Of a stretch of 64,000 nucleotides of DNA, positions 1 to 7,897 are shown piece by piece. The notes under the pieces are model-generated. The model was not told the origin of the DNA. It worked only from the letters and a program-made list of their open reading frames with translations, and searched no databases. The stretch's first letter is position 1. Each line of letters opens with the position of its first letter. This DNA comes from Oscillospiraceae bacterium (lineage in GTDB: Bacteria > Bacillota > Clostridia > Oscillospirales > Ruminococcaceae), in NCBI GenBank assembly GCA_018380115.1, contig JAGZUF010000001.1, forward strand, positions 62,001 through 126,000, written 5' to 3'. The position numbers were made by a program, and so were the translations under genes.

Positions 1-204
1 TTTTTTCGGGAAGGCAGCACGCTCTGCCGAAACAGCGCCGCGCCTCATTTTGGAAAAACTGCACCTTATCTGGATAGAACCTGTGCAGTGCGGGTGCCGG
101 TACACGCAAAAGCCGCTGCCCCCAAAAGGCGTGCTGACATAAGAAAACACTGCCTTTGAAATAGGAATTGAGGCGCACAGCATCGGTCAAAGCGCCTTGA
201 CAGC

Positions 205-412
205 CAAAAAGGGTGCCTGCGGCACTTTTCCCTGCTTTGCAGCCCCAATTTCAGCTTCAGAGGTGAAAAGCAGTTTCGGCCCGGCAACTTTGCGTGAACA
301 GCAGCGTGAAAAAAACGGCAATCCTGACGGATTGCCGGGCTTTTTTGAATGCGTTAAGCGCCAAAATTGTCAGCCCAAAACCAGTGTTTTCTTACGTCAA
401 CGCACCCAATGT
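205..412 (+). repeat. Dispersed intergenic repeat, copy A
   Basis: This segment resembles, with many substitutions, the reverse complement of 22,793-22,985. Shared blocks in the same order are TTTCCCTGCTTTGCA, CTGACGG..T..CCGGGCTTTTT and the end CGTCAACGCACC (4 nt upstream TTCTTACGTCAA here, TTCTTGCGTCAA there). The order and spacing of these blocks argue for common descent rather than chance. No transposase is present. Confidence 0.55.
318..344 (+). terminator. Rho-independent terminator-like hairpin
   Basis: The arms GGCAATCC and GGATTGCC are separated by TGAC and followed by a G/C pair and a T6 run. It sits inside the dispersed repeat; copy B has a degenerate version. No gene upstream in the window reads into it. 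Confidence 0.5.
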
Positions 413-481
413 CAAAGCGGCCCGCATGCCCGCTTGGATGGATTTTGCACAAAACAAGCGCCGGTGCGCGCAAAAGCCGCC
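406..481 (+). repeat. Tandem direct repeat, unit 1
   Basis: A unit of about 75 nt, from CCAATGTCAAAGCGGCCCGC through TGGATGGATTTTGCACAAAA to GTGCGCGCAAAAGCCGCC, recurs at 562-649 with a handful of substitutions and an insertion of about 12 nt. No coding frame is conserved convincingly. Confidence 0.75.
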
Positions 482-505
482 GCGCCCGAAGACACGGCGG
501 CTTTT
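472..505. terminator. Bidirectional terminator hairpin
   Basis: AAAAGCCGCCG pairs with CGGCGGCTTTT. On the minus strand it ends in a T run and lies about 150 nt beyond the stop of the GGGtGRT gene, so it can terminate that operon. Confidence 0.5.
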
Positions 506-561
506 CTTTGCTTTTTCAGTTGTGCGGAATTTGATGGCATTTGGCGCGCTGCAATGCGCGC

Positions 562-649
562 CAAATGTCAAAGCGGCCCGCACGCCTGTTTGGATGGATT
601 TTGCGCAAAACAGGCGCCGCCGCGTATTTCGGTGCGCGCAAAAGCCGCC
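562..649 (+). repeat. Tandem direct repeat, unit 2
   Basis: Second copy of the unit at 406-481. It ends directly beside the stop codon of the minus-strand GGGtGRT gene. Confidence 0.75.
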
Positions 650-652
650 AAA

Positions 653-1645
653 TCAGGCCTGGCTGGCAGCTACGGCGCAGGCCACTGTCATGCCTACCAT
701 GGGGTTGTTGCCCGCGCCGATAAGGCCCATCATCTCCACGTGCGCAGGCACAGAGGACGAACCCGCGAACTGGGCGTCGCCGTGCATGCGGCCCATGGAG
801 TCCGTCAGGCCGTAGGAAGCGGGGCCCGCGGCCACATTGTCCGGGTGCAGGGTGCGGCCGGTGCCGCCGCCGCTGGCCACGGAGAAGTATTTTTTGCCGT
901 TTTCCATAGCCCACTTTTTATAGGTGCCGGCCACCAGATGCTGGAAGCGGGTGGGGTTGGTGGAGTTGCCGGTGATGGAGACCTCCACAGCCTCCTTCTT
1001 CATGATGGCAACGCCCTCCAGCACATCGTTGGCGCCATAGCACTTCACGGCGGCGCGCTCGCCGTCCGAGAAGGCCTTCTCACGCACGACGGTCAGCTCG
1101 CCGGTTTTGAAGTCGTAGTCTGTCTCCACATAGGTGAAGCCGTTGATGCGGCTGATGATATAGGCGGCATCCTTGCCAAGGCCGTTCAGGATGACGCGCA
1201 GGGGCTTTTTGCGGGCCTTGTTGGCGGTGCGGGCAATGCCGATAGCGCCCTCGGCGGCGGCGAAGGATTCATGCCCGGCCAGGAAGGCGAAGCACTCGGT
1301 CTCGTCGCGCAGAAGCATGGCGCCCAGGTTGCCGTGGCCCAGGCCCACCTTGCGCTGCTCGGCCACAGAGCCGGGCACGGTAAAGGCCTCCAGCCCCTCG
1401 CCGATGGCGGCGGCGCAGTCGGCGGCGCTTTTCAGGCCGCGCTTCACGGCAATGGCGGTGCCGAGGGTATAGGCCCACACGGCGTTGTCGAAGCAGATGG
1501 GCTGCACGCCCTTCACGATGGCTTCCACATCGATGCCCTTTTCCAGCAGCATGGCGCGGCAGGCGTCGAGAGATTCGAGGCCGTTGGCCGCCAGACACTC
1601 ATTGATTTTGGGCATGCGGCGTTCTTGACTTTCAAATGTAGCCAT
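653..1645 (-). CDS. GGGtGRT family protein
   Basis: A 330-residue protein of the GGGtGRT family (Pfam PF14057), named for a glycine-rich motif; here ASGGGTGRTLHP is visible near residue 255. The family is widespread in anaerobes but its biochemical role is not established. The gene follows, 14 nt downstream, a NifU-like scaffold protein and should be co-transcribed with it, which suggests a role in Fe-S cluster handling or in maturing a shared target (inference). The start has the upstream element AAAGGAGGACGAAATC. There is no signal peptide or membrane segment, so it is probably cytosolic. Confidence 0.88.
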   Translation of the reverse strand: MATFESQERRMPKINECLAANGLESLDACRAMLLEKGIDVEAIVKGVQPICFDNAVWAYTLGTAIAVKRGLKSAADCAAAIGEGLEAFTVPGSVAEQRKVGLGHGNLGAMLLRDETECFAFLAGHESFAAAEGAIGIARTANKARKKPLRVILNGLGKDAAYIISRINGFTYVETDYDFKTGELTVVREKAFSDGERAAVKCYGANDVLEGVAIMKKEAVEVSITGNSTNPTRFQHLVAGTYKKWAMENGKKYFSVASGGGTGRTLHPDNVAAGPASYGLTDSMGRMHGDAQFAGSSSVPAHVEMMGLIGAGNNPMVGMTVACAVAASQA

Positions 1646-1659
1646 GATTTCGTCCTCCT

Positions 1660-2352
1660 TTACTCTTCACGCGGGTCGATGTATTTGGGCGCGTCCGCAA
1701 AGCGGCCGTAGGTGCCCACGTTTTTCTCATAGGCGGTCTTCGGGTCTACCCCGTGGCGGATGTCCTCCATCATTTTGCCAAGGCGCACGAACTGATAGCC
1801 GATGGCCTCGTTGTTCTCGTCCAGCGCCACCTTGGTGATGTAGCCCTCCGTCAGCTCAAGGTAGCGCACGCCCTTGGCCTTTGTGGAGAAGATGGTGCCC
1901 GTCATGCTGCGCAGGCCCTTGCCCAGGTCTTCCAGCGAGGCGCCCACAGGCAGGCCGTCCTCGGAAAAGGCCGTCTGGCTGCGGCCGTACACGATTTGCA
2001 GGAACAATTCGCGCATGGCAACGTTGATGGCGTCGCACACAAGGTCTGTGTTCAGGGCCTCGAGAATGGTCTTGCCCGGCAGAATCTCGCCCGCCATGGC
2101 GGCAGAATGCGTCATACCAGAGCAGCCGATGGTCTCCACCAGGGCCTCCTCAATAATGCCGTTTTTGACGTTCAGTGTCAGCTTGCAGGTGCCCTGCTGC
2201 GGCGCGCACCAGCCCACGCCGTGCGTGAGGCCGGAGATGTCCTTGATCTCATACGCCTTTACCCAGCGGCCTTCCTCCGGAATGGGTGCCGGGCCATGGT
2301 GCGGGCCTTTCGCGATGGGACACATTTGCTCTACTTCATGTGAATAAGTCAT
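1660..2352 (-). CDS. NifU-like iron-sulfur cluster assembly scaffold protein
   Basis: A 230-residue protein of the NifU/IscU-like fold. Cys residues occur in GWCAPQQG, in IGCSG and in LVCDAINVAM, the kind of spacing used to hold a transient cluster. The ATG at 2352 is chosen over the more upstream ATG because AAGGAGAAGGAGC lies just before it. It is the first gene of a two-gene operon with the GGGtGRT protein; the two families are commonly neighbours. Cluster assembly is inferred from the family. No SufS/IscS desulfurase is encoded nearby, so sulfur would come from elsewhere. Confidence 0.8.
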   Translation of the reverse strand: MTYSHEVEQMCPIAKGPHHGPAPIPEEGRWVKAYEIKDISGLTHGVGWCAPQQGTCKLTLNVKNGIIEEALVETIGCSGMTHSAAMAGEILPGKTILEALNTDLVCDAINVAMRELFLQIVYGRSQTAFSEDGLPVGASLEDLGKGLRSMTGTIFSTKAKGVRYLELTEGYITKVALDENNEAIGYQFVRLGKMMEDIRHGVDPKTAYEKNVGTYGRFADAPKYIDPREE

Positions 2353-2429
2353 AGCGATGCTCCTTCTCCTTTGCTCCGATGTTTTGCGGTGTTTGCTTTG
2401 ATAGTTTTTTAACAACACAGGCTTTTTTT

Positions 2430-2458
2430 ATTATAGCTTTTTCCGGCATGTTTTTCAA
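2430..2458 (-). promoter_or_regulatory. SigA-type promoter of the NifU-like/GGGtGRT operon
   Basis: On the minus strand TTGAAA (2458-2453) and TATAAT (2435-2430) are separated by 17 nt, about 80 nt before the start codon. Confidence 0.65.
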
Positions 2459-2630
2459 GGTGCCGCGCCGCCTTTTTTCGCGCCGGCCGTGCGCGCAAAG
2501 CGGCTTATTTTGTGCCTTCGCGCGCATAATGCGCGCCCTTTGCGGCAAAGCTTTCGGCAATAGGTATAAAACGATTCCCCCTGTTTCAGCAGATTCGTAC
2601 AAAACGGAACAAAATTCATCCCAAAAGCGG

Positions 2631-2660
2631 TTGTATTTTGCGCACGATACCTGCTATTCT
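2631..2660 (+). promoter_or_regulatory. Candidate promoter of the small XRE regulator
   Basis: TTGTAT and TATTCT are separated by 18 nt and are followed by an AT-rich stretch and the SD AAGGAGGG. Confidence 0.4.
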
Positions 2661-2717
2661 AAAAATAAAAATTTTATGTGTGTTCGCGGGCTGGAATCGT
2701 GTTAAGGAGGGAACGTC

Positions 2718-2960
2718 ATGACGGTCGGTATGGCTGTGCGCGAGAGGATCCTGCAGTTGTGCCGGGAGCGCGGCATCACTGTGAACAAACTGGCAGTGCT
2801 GAGCGGCGTGACGCAATCCACGCTGAACAATATCGTGGGCGGCCGCAACCACAGCACGACGGTGTCCACCCTGCAAAAGGTGTGCGATGGGCTGAATATC
2901 ACCATCACCGAGTTCTTTGCCAGCGACATCTTCGCTGAAATAGAGCAGGAAATACACTAA
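2718..2960 (+). CDS. Small XRE-family (Cro/CI-type) HTH protein
   Basis: An 80-residue protein that is essentially one helix-turn-helix domain. Residues about 16-45 (ITVNKLAVLSGVTQSTLNNI) form the HTH, followed by the typical LQKVCDGLNITITEFF helix. AAGGAGGG lies upstream. Such single-domain regulators are common in Clostridia and often have unknown targets. It stands alone between the Fe-S operon, which is divergent, and secA. A strong terminator follows, so it is a monocistronic unit. Confidence 0.85.
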   Translation: MTVGMAVRERILQLCRERGITVNKLAVLSGVTQSTLNNIVGGRNHSTTVSTLQKVCDGLNITITEFFASDIFAEIEQEIH

Positions 2961-2967
2961 GCGCACG

Positions 2968-3005
2968 GGCCGGGCGCCCTCCCGAGGGAGGGCGCCCGGC
3001 CTTTT
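2968..3005 (+). terminator. Rho-independent terminator after XRE gene
   Basis: Perfect 16-bp arms starting GGCCGGGCGCCCTCCC with a 2-nt loop, then TTTT. Confidence 0.85.
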
Positions 3006-3031
3006 CCGCGCATTTATTCACGCCCCGTTCA

Positions 3032-3064
3032 TTGACAGGCTTTGCCTTTTAGTAGTAGTATAAT
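3032..3064 (+). promoter_or_regulatory. Candidate secA promoter
   Basis: A consensus TTGACA (3032-3037) and a consensus TATAAT (3059-3064) are present, but spaced 21 nt apart. Either the pair is used with suboptimal spacing or the -10 is paired with another -35. Confidence 0.45.
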
Positions 3065-3149
3065 ATGGTATCCACCGCGGAAAACGCCGTTTTCCCCGGC
3101 GGGCAGCGGTGTGCCGCCGCTTTCAGATGAAACATACGAGGTGCGAGAC

Positions 3150-5915
3150 ATGTCCCTTTTTGAAAAGATGTTCGGAACGTTCTCTTCCAAAGAGCTGAAA
3201 AAAATAAAGCCCATTGCCGACAGGGTGCTGGCGCTGGACGGCGAGTTTTCCGCCAAGACGGACGACGAGCTGCGCGCCATGACGCCCGCTTTGCAGGCGC
3301 GCCTTACTGCGGGCGAAAGCCTTGACGATATTCTGCCCGAGGCGTTCGCCACCTGCCGCGAGGCGGCGTGGCGCGTGCTGGGCATGAAGCATTTCCCCGT
3401 GCAGGTGGTGGGCGGCATTGTGCTGCACCGCGCGTGCATTGCAGAGATGAAAACAGGCGAGGGCAAAACGCTGGTGGCCACCCTGCCCGTCTACCTGAAC
3501 GCGCTGACGGGCAAGGGCGTGCATGTGGTGACGGTGAACGATTACCTTGCCAAGCGCGACTCGGAATGGATGGGCAAGGTATACCGCTTTCTGGGCCTGA
3601 AGGTGGGGCTTATCGTGCACGGGCTCACCAATGAGGAGCGCCGCGCCGCCTATGCGGCGGACGTCACCTACGGCACAAACAACGAGTTCGGGTTCGATTA
3701 CCTGCGCGACAACATGGTGACGTATAAAGAGCAGATGGTGCAGCGCGGGCACTATTTCGCCATTGTGGACGAGGTGGACTCCATCCTCATCGACGAGGCG
3801 CGCACACCGCTTATTATCTCCGGCGAGGGCGACAAATCGACAGACCTATACAAAATAGCCGATAATTTTGCGCGCACGCTGAAGCCCGTGGTGGTGGCCG
3901 AGCTGGACGACAAGGAGGACCACGACGAACAGGTGGACGGCGATTATGTGGTGGACGAGAAGAAGAAAACGGCTACCCTCACCGCCGCGGGCGTGAAAAA
4001 GGCCGAGGCGTATTTTAATGTGGAAAACCTGGCCGACGCCGAAAACATGACGCTGCAGCACCATATCAACCAGGCCATCAAGGCGCGCGGCGTGATGAAG
4101 CGCGATGTGGACTATGTGGTGCGCGACGGCGAAGTGATTATTGTGGACGAGTTCACCGGCCGCCTGATGGTGGGCCGCCGCTACAACGAGGGCCTGCACC
4201 AGGCCATTGAGGCCAAAGAGGGCGTCACCGTGGCGCGCGAGAGCCGCACGCTGGCCACCATCACCTTCCAGAACTTTTTCCGCATGTACGACAAGTTGGC
4301 CGGCATGACGGGCACCGCCCAGACGGAGGCCGCCGAATTTCAGGAGATATACGGCCTTGCCGTGGTGGAGGTGCCCACAAACAAGCCCGTGGTGCGCCAG
4401 GACCTGAACGACGCCGTGTATAAAACAGAGCGCGGCAAATTCAACGCCGTGATAGACCAGGTGCTGGAATGCCACGAAAAGGGCCAGCCCGTGCTGGTGG
4501 GCACCATTTCCATCGAGAAAAGCGAGCTTTTGAGCGGCATGCTGAAAAAGCGCGGCGTGAAGCACGAGGTGCTGAACGCGAAATACCACGAAAAAGAGGC
4601 CGAAATTATCGCGCAGGCGGGCAAGTTTGGCGCCGTGACCATCGCCACCAATATGGCGGGCCGCGGCACGGACATCATGCTGGGCGGCAACGCCGAGCAC
4701 ATGGCCAAAGCAGATTTGCGCCGCGAGGGCTTTTCAGAAGAGCTGGTGGCCGAGAGCACCGGCCACGCCGACACACAGGACGAGGATATCCTTGCCGTGC
4801 GCAGGCGCTATGCCGAGCTGGAGGCAAAACACAAGGAGGCCATCCGCGAAGAGGCGGACAAGGTGCGCGCCGCGGGCGGGCTGTTCATTGTGGGCACCGA
4901 GCGCCACGAAAGCCGCCGCATCGACAACCAGCTGCGCGGGCGCGCAGGCCGCCAGGGCGACCCCGGCGCCAGCCGCTTCTTCATCAGCCTGGAGGACGAC
5001 CTGATGCGCCTGTTCGGCGGCGAGCGCGTGCAGACGCTGATGAACACACTGGGCGTGGAGGAAGACATGCCCATTGAGAACAAAATGATAACAGGCGTTA
5101 TTGAGAACGCGCAGAAAAAGCTGGAGGCACGCAACTTCGCCATCCGCAAGAGCGTGCTGCAGTTCGATGACGTGATGAACGCCCAGCGTGAAATTATTTA
5201 CGGCCAGCGCCAGAAGGTGCTTGCCGGCGAGGATGTCTCGGCCAGCGTGCGCAGCATGATGAAGGAATCCATCGAGGCGAACGCAAAGCTGTTCCTTGCG
5301 GGCGAGGCGCCCGACGAATGGGACTTCGCGGGCCTGCGCCAGCACTACATGGGCTGGCTGGCAAAGCCGGACGATTTCCGTTATTCCACAGACGAGCTGA
5401 ACCGCCTGAAGCCCCAGGACGTGACGGACGTGCTGGTGAAGCGCGCCGAGGCCGTGTGCGCCGATAAGGAAAAACGCTGGGGCGCGCAGCTGATGCGCGA
5501 GTTCGAGCGTGTGGTGCTGCTGCGCAATGTGGACATGAAGTGGATGGAACACATCGACGCCATGGACGAGCTGCGCAAGGGCATCTACCTGCGCAGCTAC
5601 GGCCAGCGCGACCCGGTGGTGGAATATCGTTTCGAGGGCTTCAACATGTTCGACGAGATGGTGGAGGCCATCCGCGAGGACACCACGCGCATGCTGCTGA
5701 CGATGGAGTTAAAGACCGACGAGCAGCCCAAGCGCGAGCAGGTGGCAAAGCCCACGGGCGAGGCGGGCGCGGGCGACGCGGCCCCCGCCAAAAAGCAGCC
5801 CGTGAAAAAGGCGGTGAAGATAGGCCGCAACGACCCATGCCCCTGCGGCAGCGGCCTGAAGTGGAAAAAGTGCACCTGCGCCCAGTACCACCCGGACCAG
5901 ACGCCCAAAGCCTAA
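3150..5915 (+). CDS. secA: Preprotein translocase ATPase SecA
   Basis: A 921-residue SecA, the motor that drives Sec-dependent export through SecYEG at the membrane. Walker A GEGKT is at about 103-107; the DEAD-like box DEVDSILIDEARTPLI lies near 208; the second nucleotide-binding fold carries TNMAGRGTDIMLGG and the QLRGRAGRQGDPG helicase motif. The C-terminus has the zinc-binding SEC-C motif CPCGSGLKWKKC, used to contact SecB or ribosomes. The ATG at 3150 gives the family's usual N-terminus (SLFEKMFG); an upstream in-frame ATG adds a non-homologous leader. Length is slightly above the Bacillus protein. Monocistronic, with a terminator behind it. Confidence 0.98.
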   Translation: MSLFEKMFGTFSSKELKKIKPIADRVLALDGEFSAKTDDELRAMTPALQARLTAGESLDDILPEAFATCREAAWRVLGMKHFPVQVVGGIVLHRACIAEMKTGEGKTLVATLPVYLNALTGKGVHVVTVNDYLAKRDSEWMGKVYRFLGLKVGLIVHGLTNEERRAAYAADVTYGTNNEFGFDYLRDNMVTYKEQMVQRGHYFAIVDEVDSILIDEARTPLIISGEGDKSTDLYKIADNFARTLKPVVVAELDDKEDHDEQVDGDYVVDEKKKTATLTAAGVKKAEAYFNVENLADAENMTLQHHINQAIKARGVMKRDVDYVVRDGEVIIVDEFTGRLMVGRRYNEGLHQAIEAKEGVTVARESRTLATITFQNFFRMYDKLAGMTGTAQTEAAEFQEIYGLAVVEVPTNKPVVRQDLNDAVYKTERGKFNAVIDQVLECHEKGQPVLVGTISIEKSELLSGMLKKRGVKHEVLNAKYHEKEAEIIAQAGKFGAVTIATNMAGRGTDIMLGGNAEHMAKADLRREGFSEELVAESTGHADTQDEDILAVRRRYAELEAKHKEAIREEADKVRAAGGLFIVGTERHESRRIDNQLRGRAGRQGDPGASRFFISLEDDLMRLFGGERVQTLMNTLGVEEDMPIENKMITGVIENAQKKLEARNFAIRKSVLQFDDVMNAQREIIYGQRQKVLAGEDVSASVRSMMKESIEANAKLFLAGEAPDEWDFAGLRQHYMGWLAKPDDFRYSTDELNRLKPQDVTDVLVKRAEAVCADKEKRWGAQLMREFERVVLLRNVDMKWMEHIDAMDELRKGIYLRSYGQRDPVVEYRFEGFNMFDEMVEAIREDTTRMLLTMELKTDEQPKREQVAKPTGEAGAGDAAPAKKQPVKKAVKIGRNDPCPCGSGLKWKKCTCAQYHPDQTPKA

Positions 5916-5930
5916 AGGAAAGCATGCCTG

Positions 5931-5994
5931 CCGCCGTAAAAAACGGCGGCGCCTTCCTGCGCGGGCACGCCCTTTTCGGGGCGTGCCCCTTTTT
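5931..5994 (+). terminator. Terminator hairpins after secA
   Basis: A small CCGCCGT/ACGGCGG hairpin is followed by GGGCACGCCC (5963-5972)/GGGCGTGCCC (5979-5988) and T5. Confidence 0.75.
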
Positions 5995-6044
5995 ATACAA
6001 ACCGCCGTGCTCTGCGCGGCCCTTTGCAGATTTGAGGGGGAATT

Positions 6045-7895
6045 ATGGAACCGACACAGCAGACAGCACAATTAAAACAAAAAATACCGCCCGGCTTCCG
6101 TAAAAAACTGCTGGCCGGGCTGTTCCGCGGGCTTTGGCGCTGGCTGGCGCTGGGCGTGGCGGCCACCGCCGTCTCTACCGTCACGGCGTACCTTGTGCCG
6201 CTTGTCATCACCTTCACGGTGGACAGCGTCATCGGCACAAAGCCCATGGCCCTGCCGGGCTTTTTGCAGCCGCTGGCAGACGCCCTCGGCGGGCGCGCAG
6301 GCCTTGCGGCCAACCTGTGGCTGATGGGCCTTGCCGTAGTGGCCGTAAGCCTTGTAAACGGCGCGTTTTCCTACCTGCGCGGCCACGCCATGGCCTTTTT
6401 TGGCGAGGGGTTCTCGCGCCGCCTGCGCGACAGGCTGTTCCAGCACCTGCAGGCCGTGCCTTATTCCTATTATAAAAACGTACAGACGGGCGACATCATC
6501 CAGCGCTGCACCAGCGATGTGGAGACAGTGCGCCGCTTTGTGCAGATGCAGCTTGTACAGGTGGTGCGCACGGTGTGCATGGCCGTGACGGCCTTTGCCA
6601 TCATGCTGCCCATCAGCGGCCGGATGACGGCGCTTTCGTCGTGCTTCTTTCCTTTTCTCATTGCGGGCAGCTTTGTGTATTTCCGCCGCGTACAGGCCCG
6701 GTTTCTGAAAGCGGACCAGGCCGAGGGCGAGCTTTCCACCGTAATACAGGAAAACCTCACCGGCATGCGCGTGGTGCGCGCCTTTGCGGCCGAGCGCGCG
6801 CAACTTGCCGTGTTTACCCAAAAGAACGAAACCTTCCGGCGCACCATCACGCACCTGAACACGCTGATGGGCATGTTCTGGGGCGCCACCGACACGCTGG
6901 GCTATCTGCAAATAGCCCTCAGCCTGTGCTGCGGCGTGTGGTTTGCCGTAAACGGCGAGCTGACGCTTGGGCAGGTGATGCTGTTTTCCACCTACACCTC
7001 CATGCTCACCTTCCCCATGCGCCAGCTTGGCCGCGTGCTGGCAGACTTGGGCAAGGCCGATGTGGCGCTGACGCGCCTTGAGGACATTCTGTGCGCGCCG
7101 GAGGAGGCGGAGCCTGGCAGGGCCCTTGCGCCCGCCATTGACGGCAGCATCGAGTTCGACGACGTGTGCTTTGACTACGGCGACGGCGTGCCCGTATTGC
7201 AGCATATCAGCTTCCGCGTGCAGCCGGGGCAGACAGTGGGCATTCTGGGCTCCACCGGCTCCGGCAAAAGCACGCTGGTGCAGCTGATTCAGCGGCTGTA
7301 CACGGCAACCTCAGGGCATGTGCGCCTTTCCGGCGTGGATGTGAACGACATCGAGCGCCACCATTTGCGGCGCAGCGTGGGCCTTGTGCTGCAGGAGCCG
7401 TTTTTATACAGCCGCACCATTGGCGAAAACATTGCCATTGCACGGCCTGGCGCCGCCATGGACGACATCACCGCCGCCGCGCGCACAGCCAGCGTGCACG
7501 ACGTGATAGAGAGCTTCGAGCACGGCTATTCCACCGTGGTGGGCGAGCGCGGGGTGACGCTTTCGGGCGGGCAGAAACAGCGCGTGGCAATTGCGCGCAC
7601 GCTTTTGCAGGCGGCGCCCATTCTTATCTTTGACGATTCTCTGAGCGCGGTGGACGCCGAGACGGACGCCGCCATCCGCGACGCGCTGTGCACGCGGGCC
7701 GGGGGCACCATGCTGCTCATCAGCCACCGCATTGCCACGGTGCGCCGGGCAGACCTGATTCTGGTGATGGACGGCGGGCGCATTGTGCAGATGGGCACGC
7801 ACGAGACGCTGAGCCGCGAGGCGGGCATGTACCGCCGTGTGTGCGAACTGCAGGCCGAGCTGGACGAGGCCGCACCGCAGGAAGGGGGGCGCTGA
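6045..7895 (+). CDS. ABC exporter half-transporter (permease-ATPase), first subunit
   Basis: A 616-residue fused ABC exporter. An N-terminal six-helix ABC-membrane domain (about 30-320) is followed by an ATPase domain with Walker A GSTGSGKST, signature LSGGQKQR, Walker B ILIFDDSLSAVD and the H-loop ISHR. It is followed after 2 nt by a second half-transporter, so the two probably form a heterodimer of the BmrCD/MdlAB/YheIH kind that exports drugs, lipids or peptides. The substrate cannot be deduced. In heterodimers one catalytic site is often degenerate; here the Walker B of this subunit ends in Asp (FDDS) rather than the canonical Glu, fitting the degenerate half. Confidence 0.93.
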   Translation: MEPTQQTAQLKQKIPPGFRKKLLAGLFRGLWRWLALGVAATAVSTVTAYLVPLVITFTVDSVIGTKPMALPGFLQPLADALGGRAGLAANLWLMGLAVVAVSLVNGAFSYLRGHAMAFFGEGFSRRLRDRLFQHLQAVPYSYYKNVQTGDIIQRCTSDVETVRRFVQMQLVQVVRTVCMAVTAFAIMLPISGRMTALSSCFFPFLIAGSFVYFRRVQARFLKADQAEGELSTVIQENLTGMRVVRAFAAERAQLAVFTQKNETFRRTITHLNTLMGMFWGATDTLGYLQIALSLCCGVWFAVNGELTLGQVMLFSTYTSMLTFPMRQLGRVLADLGKADVALTRLEDILCAPEEAEPGRALAPAIDGSIEFDDVCFDYGDGVPVLQHISFRVQPGQTVGILGSTGSGKSTLVQLIQRLYTATSGHVRLSGVDVNDIERHHLRRSVGLVLQEPFLYSRTIGENIAIARPGAAMDDITAAARTASVHDVIESFEHGYSTVVGERGVTLSGGQKQRVAIARTLLQAAPILIFDDSLSAVDAETDAAIRDALCTRAGGTMLLISHRIATVRRADLILVMDGGRIVQMGTHETLSREAGMYRRVCELQAELDEAAPQEGGR

Positions 7896-7897
7896 AT

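Larger units (their letters stand above)
1..650. other. Non-coding, repeat-rich region at window start
   Basis: No credible gene is seen here. Long open frames exist on both strands but they are GC-rich shadows without a ribosome-binding site. The stretch holds one copy of a dispersed repeat (about 205-412), a tandem direct repeat (406-481 and 562-649) and two terminator-like hairpins (318-344 and 472-505). Confidence 0.6.

Noticed and set aside
197..1711. Long plus-strand open frame of about 500 codons
   Set aside because: It is the antisense shadow of the GGGtGRT gene plus repeat DNA; no SD and a His/Gly/Ala-rich shadow composition.
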